Of a DNA stretch of 64,000 nt, positions 60,101 through 64,000 are shown piece after piece. Location: contig JAOPGA020001632.1 of the NCBI GenBank assembly GCA_026419775.2, forward strand, positions 62,001-126,000, given 5' to 3'. Positions within the stretch are counted from its first letter, which is position 1, and every line of letters starts with the position of its first letter. The notes under the pieces were generated by a model. That model had not been told where the DNA came from. It saw nothing but the letters and a program-made list of their open reading frames with translations, and ran no database searches. Origin of the DNA: Acrasis kona (Eukaryota > Heterolobosea > Eutetramitea > Acrasida > Acrasidae). The translations under genes and the position numbers were made by a program.

Positions 60101-62260
60101 TAATGTGGAAGTTTTGAAACGAACGTAAACACCGGAGATGACCTTGACTAGATGATTCTGCCACATTAAAAGTATTTTTTGGAATTCTGTGGCGGTTGCA
60201 TCCGCTGATTGGAGCAAGTACTTGATGATGACATCCAAGAATGGAATGGCCATTTCATTGGTGCCGATTCCTTGAAGCATGAAGGATCCGAATAAAATAC
60301 TGTCTTTGGTCATTCTGTGCAATACTTTTTGTAAAATGTCTTTTTCCAATGATGACGCATGGTGTTGTTGGATGGCATTAACGATAAATTCGCGTTGTTC
60401 TGCAAACGTTCCGTAGAATAACGAAAATCCCGAGCAAATGATGGAGGCCACTTGACCACACACCAACTTGCATTCTTGTTCTGTTAATTTGTATTTAGCG
60501 GACATGCTTGCGTATTGTGGTTGTGGTGTTTTTGTTTGAATGGTAATGGTCGAATTGTTGTCTTCGTGTTGTTCAATGTGTTCGCTGCTCGGCGATTTTG
60601 CTTTTTGTATAATGGGTTGTTGTTGGACCTGAGATGGAGTTCGTAGTGAATCTTTATCGGCTTCCCTTAACACTCCGAAGAAGAAATCTCTAGCCCGATC
60701 CAAAAAACTAGAGTTTGTTGATTGTGGAGAAATTCTATTGGAAAGTTCCGACGCACTTTCTTGATCCTTTTTCCACAAGACTAGACTTTCCATGTTGATC
60801 CTCATTAATCTTAACACCGCAATGATTGAATATAACCTTGAGTGATGGCTGTTGGTGGATGAAAGTAATTTCTCTAGGATGGATCGCAACAGGTCAAAAG
60901 TTTGTGGAAGTGCTTCGACGCAGAAACCCATGTTGACGGACGCGGCGTTGACTTTGCTGTAAAGTAATCCTGGTCCATCCAAATACGAATAGGCTAACAT
61001 GTCCAAATGAGATAAAATGAACACGAAAAGTCTTCGGACCGATATTGGTTTTTTTCCAGTGTTGGGAATCAAGTATTCGTTCATCTTTGCTACTTCGAAC
61101 GGATTGTATTGTGCATCTTGAGGTGAAGGTGGTGAGGTCGTGTTGTAGTTGGCTGGTAACTTTTCGTAAGTAACGGCTTGGAAACGTTGCATGGATTTGA
61201 TTGACTCTGGCCATAAGGTGATTCCATTTTCTTCAGACTCGTCATTCGGAAGTACATCAATGTTTAGTGCGCCTGTTGACGGCGTGTGATTGTTCTTGTT
61301 GTTTGAGGGTAAGATGGTCAACATGCTGTCTAATGTGGTCAACATGTCCAAAAGAGATCCTTTGCTTAGTGCCAATAAGAATAACGAAAGAATTGATTTT
61401 GACTTCTTCTTGTTTGAATTGTCCTTGTCCACAACGTATTGTAGCAAGTATTCTTGTAGGTTTGTAATATCGGAGGCAGGCATGGATAGTGATCCATTGT
61501 GCTTGGATAAAAGTTTATATACACTTTCTGATTTTGATTTTCTTAGTTTGGAAAATAAACCTCTCTTGACGTCACTCTTTTGCATGGCCTTCTGTAGGTT
61601 CTTTAAAAGTGTTGAATTTTCTTCTCTATCAACTCCTACGGGAGGTGCGTTTAATGAAAGCAGTTCAAAATTGTTTTTTAGTCTCTTGAGATCAAAGGAT
61701 CGTAAATGTTGAAACTCTTGTACCTTCTCTATGACTTTAATTCTCTTGTATAGGAGCATGTGAAACGATAATAGTGATTCGCAGTGATCGTCGTCGACGA
61801 ATGCTTTTATTAAAGTTTTCCTTATTGCATTGTGTAGGGCAATGTTTGGTTTTATAGTTTTTTCTTCCTCTTCGTCATCGGAATCATCAGTAGCATCTTC
61901 CTTGTCTACTTCGACTTGGTCTACAAAGTCGCTGTCTGTAAATTGATAAGATTTCTCGAACGGGCTCGACATGTCAGCCTCTTCGAATGCCGTATTGACG
62001 AGAACGCTTTTCGTTCTGAATAAATCCAGCTCCATCACTTCGGTTATATCTACCGGGTCACGATAATATAAATATAATAATCTTTCATAGAGAATGGCAT
62101 TATTTGTTATTAATTGCAGTTGTTGTTGAATGGGCTGTGATGTTTGGTCTGATTCTGTCTGTGGCTTTATTGAACTCGTGCGGGTTTGATTATAATGTGA
62201 TTGTCCCGTCTGTGGTAGGATTGAGGAGTTCCTTTGTGTGTTATTATTAGCCCCAGCCAT
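51149..62260 (-). CDS. Giant HECT E3 ubiquitin ligase (UBR, SPRY, UBA, ZZ, HECT)
   Basis: Intronless, about 3703 aa from the first ATG at 62260. Domains in order: helical N-terminal half; UBR-type zinc box near 1840-1905 (YYSCITCNMSSTRAVCATCA, GEFYCDCGAGEGKTPC); B30.2/SPRY near 1970-2130 (FYYEIELI, WSVSIGFGSF); two UBA domains near 2165-2250 (LTTLGFTMEESKTTL, LIVMGFEKNVSIAALKMF); two ZZ fingers near 2990-3125 (CTICDDYDLCEKC, CENCEDFNLCAKCAEE); HECT at about 3355-3703 (FVGEAADDYGGPFRDSL, FVWGRSRLP). The catalytic Cys is 3656 in PLSHTCFFS. UBR boxes read N-degrons, UBA binds ubiquitin, and ZZ may bind N-terminal peptides. The mix recalls HERC- and UBR-type giants but matches no single family I know. 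Confidence 0.92.
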   Translation of the reverse strand: MAGANNNTQRNSSILPQTGQSHYNQTRTSSIKPQTESDQTSQPIQQQLQLITNNAILYERLLYLYYRDPVDITEVMELDLFRTKSVLVNTAFEEADMSSPFEKSYQFTDSDFVDQVEVDKEDATDDSDDEEEEKTIKPNIALHNAIRKTLIKAFVDDDHCESLLSFHMLLYKRIKVIEKVQEFQHLRSFDLKRLKNNFELLSLNAPPVGVDREENSTLLKNLQKAMQKSDVKRGLFSKLRKSKSESVYKLLSKHNGSLSMPASDITNLQEYLLQYVVDKDNSNKKKSKSILSLFLLALSKGSLLDMLTTLDSMLTILPSNNKNNHTPSTGALNIDVLPNDESEENGITLWPESIKSMQRFQAVTYEKLPANYNTTSPPSPQDAQYNPFEVAKMNEYLIPNTGKKPISVRRLFVFILSHLDMLAYSYLDGPGLLYSKVNAASVNMGFCVEALPQTFDLLRSILEKLLSSTNSHHSRLYSIIAVLRLMRINMESLVLWKKDQESASELSNRISPQSTNSSFLDRARDFFFGVLREADKDSLRTPSQVQQQPIIQKAKSPSSEHIEQHEDNNSTITIQTKTPQPQYASMSAKYKLTEQECKLVCGQVASIICSGFSLFYGTFAEQREFIVNAIQQHHASSLEKDILQKVLHRMTKDSILFGSFMLQGIGTNEMAIPFLDVIIKYLLQSADATATEFQKILLMWQNHLVKVISGVYVRFKTSTLPTISLSVGSGKVLLDFAQKIFQGSCELIEKATTNQIQDVEAYLHNSILGWQAFPLIQAFVRFMWKCQQTQEEIRQLGKLTQFLYPHVSKLLRLVNSLEIMSTNQQKPHEWFVVETDHPHECNLNQRIDVTFGTTSSEHLHDNDDVIGVAIKFDPRCRTASVADNLRINGNNANPTAQSLQFSGHGNTIPINPLMTWGRSVMLNFMSDDKQTDWGMRCGVFPVFKINWLHELEKTLCWLGGRCSTFTFSVYSHSSDEDSYAPWLTSRLFCNGLDSEDYNNNPSDKDFQKMDLFLHDLIGGRNEAGEMCKYVYSQLRAEINMMQDNQDVINAERSVIACMLKHTDCVGHAIRLAKSIPSRPPLHIKIKSIFKHAYKIRMWMASKRQKQQMSYANISELMIQKSLFLLTLRSATFYHFYNSLQSHSNQNQQTTPTQTNQNVVTKVTSPRKDIKQSGTQSTAIDHQKREKAISRWKQIVTVYKCAKIWKRNSKSTRHISHHDQPLCDLILQFVQSDIQPARMRALMTIRNDRALARSKALKMYTDLLICTHSSSSKAEMIRGVKHQLRSSSFKLTGGIDFHYFHNTEGCSPLVRRSLRRNLDFFLGSLMHELDPTDTASLYDGLARQILNSCLYNFAPSDVHWILEYDLVSKLIFILNDSNHLVDSKNVRIKNQDEIIRFKQKSCLVQEWKEVYDRAWKCFKLLVTKCIDNIERWNLIHFQMESIHQHFTWVQLHKLKNLIFNVLFDQIEHQVFQSDKSNVDTNALGDILTLMVNMSGASSVQECLSTIRFQKLLLPLFKMGVPIVQELSLQLCGQLILNHGDQSMNQPENEQIDLLSILFDFLGSFEVKQVVGYDPLDSLSDQSSPSSTLNSGSTAVGLRMALQVHDLIRKLFDPKSSKKKWRDSISHTMTIAMSDRLSHLIKSMSSSTSFVPLTDQTIQSFKMTFAVCTLLSGLQYIPEPGERISVKLLNNQWQDAIVMYVEENRHAVKVSLCDNDAVHKVQRITIENIRVKSQIPMHQSCFHFNQQMVNQLLELHTECSKYSQSHIQHNASLPVDPSTLLYMSLWTRILTLLDQQCDVNLIADQLYKNDWSAYFDWVTLCQRDTHILYGPELKLDACSFAFTGKQFTRQHYYSCITCNMSSTRAVCATCARTCHRGHRIGHAEVGEFYCDCGAGEGKTPCRSLKHGPPDAIPSLRRCQSMSLRLQTLMPLHAISHLQKNNVQLSQPVQGPTLFVLPSHHHGYSMDSVNDEINFELSTGNLFTMIRADRAVPNHWNEFYYEIELINVVDHWSVSIGFGSFVGSASNVNKQYPDVLENSLTYLPLGGSLQQGSTIMKQQYSPPCTANDVIGCGYNKELDQIFYTRNGSHLGIAFPNVSHHIKSTDGITPVLLLCGDKSKIKFNMGTRPFRFNIDIAKSYTSPSVIPNVIQNNIHNSQSSSSIKDQPTFDRIVQELTTLGFTMEESKTTLQKYPSNPNIAASELYKNKTRSITEQLADGLIVMGFEKNVSIAALKMFQDDLHQALNYLLDHNISTSDPSTSSSVHNLDFGISLLGSDSDPYEIKSLIMKGLLQNPDVKINENAYSDIQINKVMVDDLLIVNPLINEDVINHKKSTSSQQPSMLSNTISSRMRGRICVVVRKLPNGAYLQTIDPKTNQVLFCLVPARHLMLPPPELREIQLVNVPRANLNHYQVMAILTSRKILNKIITQCKCTSFTKNQDSNWIEKCNWIWKSIKILYLKQYHRQQHDMVTIQPTNDDSTNQLISILKKQSFSKYSLLDELSKCAVRELSQFTNHMPHYRQVAFKNELNNNKQQVRFWGASALCITFSNRCQLAAGDTLTFYMDSQGRHHHPIQLKGPGTPPKRMVIPQCFFWFEFKTHSLREGSGFQFHVTPVCYRLEETLALSQPNLSLCSEILKNVSVEYWNHVLNHDYESSKPIGHFEFYELCKYVMTPFAPFKKHISDSICILAKQINRFLNQHQELNHVVNGPHLELIKCLRLELEEIYWDFVTHDDKEATGLPNVHVLFDLMGTLRSLFTSDLCESQFNMISSKKQDARSNKHLHLYTFQMDHYSKPIKSCTACLTTAPRMFTAPKYHTPESTSSNHHHDKEKEIHKCQVHCAKDFQWHVGNGLDENLVPIHRFNINPGDWFEHVSWVDQYAIATQISKCMIKSSSSNSNALPDWLLFEMSLEKRKKVSHRESQHPYTIINDFGEVTIPGAKILFISFDKHSKTHKSDRLTFGTSKGGHELGSFGGDELKDKTIIVHGSQVFYEFHSVGGDHECTCNGCGNRVHGCRYHCTICDDYDLCEKCVKKPNIHGDTHLFLKIRRPVDCVPAALPHLYSNKWTTTGTFRGTMHTGVKCSGCSVMPIRGIRYWCENCEDFNLCAKCAEEEYKHHDRMHVFLRVVRPLPPKNTLPNNALPYGLVYEKDMDTHWGYLFSVSSSDSMTTLDDSFKTINQIQNQIKSWNHQSDVQLVNFVENHCNGWQSLEFEELNPKATDLANYSHLTNQSIKSIRYRFTLLKLLNRKLSRILHMMDLSSCDLIQNVQEFDSPNNHLDLPTLICHVRDLIFRSVKMDLWQHTIVNTLVDTLHITLKLNRHKAAEDISDPHLRSMNSMFNQAYNQFRAINPKVLCRKGGAWKVTFVGEAADDYGGPFRDSLTQMCVESQSDQMDMLVHVPNHENGVGENREKFIPNPRAVTNKHFKWFQFMGEILAVGLLSKNVMPLDLPSLFWKHMVRDRIELKDLEAIDQSTVNSLREISEIDQRGITALDFDSIMIETFTTKSSDGKLVELIPGGSQIPVTFYNRHDYVKLVQDYRLNVEMKLQIDAIRQGLYSVVTPRYFSVFSWHELEMLVCGSPTIDLDVLKRHTIYESYTPTCREVRDFWQCLESFDANQRSLYLRFVWGRSRLPITEEGFANHHMKIQKLEKSNPDQMLPLSHTCFFSIELPAYSSYQIMRSKLLYAIMHCTAIDTDFTTVANEARNINILE

Positions 62261-62396
62261 CAACAAGCAAGTTTGAAGGACAGAAGATTTCAAAAGTTTT
62301 GTAAAGTTTAAACGCAGAGCGGACGAACATCAAACAACACACATCAAGACAATGATTGACGATATCTATTTCATTTATTTAATTCAAGCAAAGATA

Positions 62397-63977
62397 TTAA
62401 GCCAAGTGAGGATTAAAAATGCTCGAAGGAACATCTAACGTTATTTGATCTCTATAAGAAGCAGGTTCACCAGGAGCGGGTTGCTGCTGTTGCGGAACAT
62501 GTGAATCTGAAAAATGACTATCACCCTGCGAACGCGAAGCCATGGCAACCGGTGTGGTCGGCTTCTCTCCAAGGTCTTCTAATACATAATCAAACACATC
62601 GTACATGTTATACATCCAATGATGTCTAATCATTGCGGGCGAAAGTATAATTCTATCAAAATGTTTTGCATCCACATGCCTCACAACAAACTGTCGCTTG
62701 TAATCTTCCTTGAGTTGCACTTCCTTACGTTCTGGATTCGGACTGTTCCACCAAGCCTTTATCAACTTTGTCGTTGTAATGGGACTTTGTAATTCTTCGA
62801 TTTGATGCGAGTCGTCCGATAATTTATCTTCCATATAATTAAACAACATGCTTGCAAATCTCTTGTGTCTCTTATCTCCTTGTTCTTCTTCTTCTATAAA
62901 TAGATATAAATTTCCGGGCGGGTACAATGTTTCAATTTCATAAGAAACTGTTTCACGCACTAGAGTAGAGGAGTCGGTCGTGGACGTCGTTGTTACAGTT
63001 TCTTGCACTTCCATGTTTCCATCTGGTTTGGTAATCACATTATTTAGTTCCCTTCCGACATGTGGTTGCTGTGACTGGTCGTGATGTTTTTCTTTATCGG
63101 TGGAATTGTTTTTTACATTTTGTGGCTTGTCGATGGAAATGAGTGGATTGTGACCCCGACCCACCAAAAAGTTATTTACCGTGTCCAAAACGCTTCCGAC
63201 CCACTGATGTTCGTTAAGGTATTGTTCTGCTTTTAATTTCCAATTGGATTGTTTGATCTCCAAACGTAATTTCTCTGCTTGACCAACGCTGAACCTCGAT
63301 ATTAAATCACCTCCAACGATGAAACTATCTACAAACTGTCTACACCATCTCGATAAATTATAACTGATGAACGCACTTGGTGAATAACTGGTCACATGAA
63401 TCAAGGGCATGATTCTGCCTTGAAGTTTGGTTCGATTTTCAATGAAGAATTCTCGGAGTAGAATGCCAAGCATGGTCGCAACTGCTCCTCCTAAAGAATG
63501 TCCCACACAATATATGCGATCTATTTTCCGTTTTTTTTGTTGGTATTTATTAGCGGTTTGGTCTTGTTCGGAACCATAAAAGAATAAATCCTCAAGAACG
63601 GACATGTTTCGAGATAAAATCCATCTTGCTGCATTTAACTTTCCTAAATGGACGATTCCTTCTACTTTTTGGTTGTAACGGTCTTCACACGGTTGATGGG
63701 TTTTTTCATCTCTGTACCACTTGTGAACTGTTAAAGGCGTTGGGTCGGCAGTGAAGTTGGTTAGGACGTCGAGTACGCTCTGTGTGCCTCTAACCGAAAT
63801 GACCAAAGCATTAAGCTCGAAATCCAATTTTGAGAAAAATGCTTGCTTCATGTGTTCTGACTCGACTAGGAACTCTAACATGTCTTCGACTGGTCTTGCT
63901 TCGAGATGACGATGTTCCTTTTTCTTAGTGATTGACTCTCCGCTCAAGAAGCTCTTCTCTTCTCGTTGCGTGTTCAT
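62397..63977 (-). CDS. Class 3 lipase, sn-1 diacylglycerol-lipase-like (possibly 5'-partial)
   Basis: An alpha/beta-hydrolase of 526 aa from the ATG at 63977. The frame stays open to the right edge of the window, so the true start may lie outside. VISVRGTQSVLDVLTNFTAD is the oxyanion/strand region of class 3 lipases, and YCVGHSLGGAVATML holds the nucleophile Ser161. The sequence SYSPSAFIS and downstream blocks fit DAGL, which releases monoacylglycerol from diacylglycerol. DAGLs usually have four N-terminal helices; none is present in the visible part. The C-terminal 250 residues are mostly polar, with an RHVDAKHFDRIILSPAMIRHH segment likely to carry the catalytic His. Confidence 0.85.
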   Translation of the reverse strand: MNTQREEKSFLSGESITKKKEHRHLEARPVEDMLEFLVESEHMKQAFFSKLDFELNALVISVRGTQSVLDVLTNFTADPTPLTVHKWYRDEKTHQPCEDRYNQKVEGIVHLGKLNAARWILSRNMSVLEDLFFYGSEQDQTANKYQQKKRKIDRIYCVGHSLGGAVATMLGILLREFFIENRTKLQGRIMPLIHVTSYSPSAFISYNLSRWCRQFVDSFIVGGDLISRFSVGQAEKLRLEIKQSNWKLKAEQYLNEHQWVGSVLDTVNNFLVGRGHNPLISIDKPQNVKNNSTDKEKHHDQSQQPHVGRELNNVITKPDGNMEVQETVTTTSTTDSSTLVRETVSYEIETLYPPGNLYLFIEEEEQGDKRHKRFASMLFNYMEDKLSDDSHQIEELQSPITTTKLIKAWWNSPNPERKEVQLKEDYKRQFVVRHVDAKHFDRIILSPAMIRHHWMYNMYDVFDYVLEDLGEKPTTPVAMASRSQGDSHFSDSHVPQQQQPAPGEPASYRDQITLDVPSSIFNPHLA

Positions 63978-64000
63978 TAAAACGTAATGCCTCTTTCCGT

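Noticed and set aside
1-64000. CRISPR array, prophage or bacterial operon
   Set aside because: No direct-repeat arrays or phage genes are visible; spliced genes, U1C and SNAREs show nuclear eukaryotic DNA.
1-64000. Reassigned TAA codon (glutamine) suggested by in-frame TAAs near 225, 123 and 33950
   Set aside because: Many intact genes here end cleanly at TAA (for example the ammonium transporter, GH3 and R-SNARE), so the standard code holds.

Overview
The window is nuclear DNA from a free-living amoeboid protist with compact, densely packed genes. I count about 36 protein genes, three tRNA genes and a few doubtful fragments in 64 kb. Introns are GT-AG and very short (about 33-50 nt, many of exactly 37 nt). 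Genes lie on both strands and intergenic gaps are usually only a few hundred bases. A receptor adenylate cyclase with a periplasmic-binding-like ectodomain, a class I mitochondrial fumarase, a cellular RNA-dependent RNA polymerase and a germinal-centre-III kinase fit a discoban amoeba, most likely a heterolobosean of the Acrasis/Naegleria kind. That placement is inference from gene content and was not tested.

Layout. 0-9 kb: a doubtful edge fragment, receptor adenylate cyclase, ammonium transporter, a tiny membrane protein, a GCK-III/Ste20 kinase, a SAP-like protein, a small Arg-rich protein and an oxysterol-binding protein. 9.5-12.3 kb: an intronless RNA-dependent RNA polymerase. 12.4-13.1 kb: two divergent tRNA-Lys genes, both with an inserted segment in the D-loop. 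13-23.5 kb: surface proteins, namely a type I glycoprotein, a seven-helix protein and a 7-kb gene for a membrane protein built from PPC-like beta repeats. 23.7-28 kb: housekeeping enzymes (divergent actin, dUTPase, fumarase, glutathione transferase). 28-34 kb: a zinc-finger-like nuclear protein, a beta-propeller protein, a small basic protein, an atypical cytochrome P450 and two poorly resolved small genes. 34-44.5 kb: phosphoglycerate dehydrogenase, an F-box/VLRF1 protein, a Na,K-type P-ATPase, a GH3 glycosidase, a flippase-kinase-like AGC kinase and U1 snRNP C. 44.6-51 kb: tRNA-Leu, a longin R-SNARE, two F-box proteins (one with many membrane helices), a secreted NPC1 N-domain-like protein, a secreted basic protein and a tail-anchored NAD(P)-fold protein. 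51-64 kb: a giant HECT ubiquitin ligase and a DAG-lipase-like gene that may run off the right edge.

Themes. Ubiquitin and protein quality control recur: the giant HECT ligase, three F-box proteins and a VLRF1 ribosome-rescue-type protein. Sterol and lipid handling also recurs: OSBP, the NPC1-like domain, the P450, the flippase kinase and the lipase. These are neighbours, not a proven pathway.

Most notable observations: (1) both tRNA-Lys genes carry a 12-13-nt D-loop insertion between identical mature parts, resembling a non-canonical tRNA intron; (2) the GCK-III kinase appears to need a 3-nt micro-exon that supplies the invariant Pro of its APE motif; (3) the actin has lost several ATP-hydrolysis residues and has a shortened D-loop; (4) F-box domains are fused to a VLRF1 domain and to a multi-helix membrane protein. 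Several single-base frame breaks in otherwise intact genes suggest some draft-assembly errors; one N is present at 4523.
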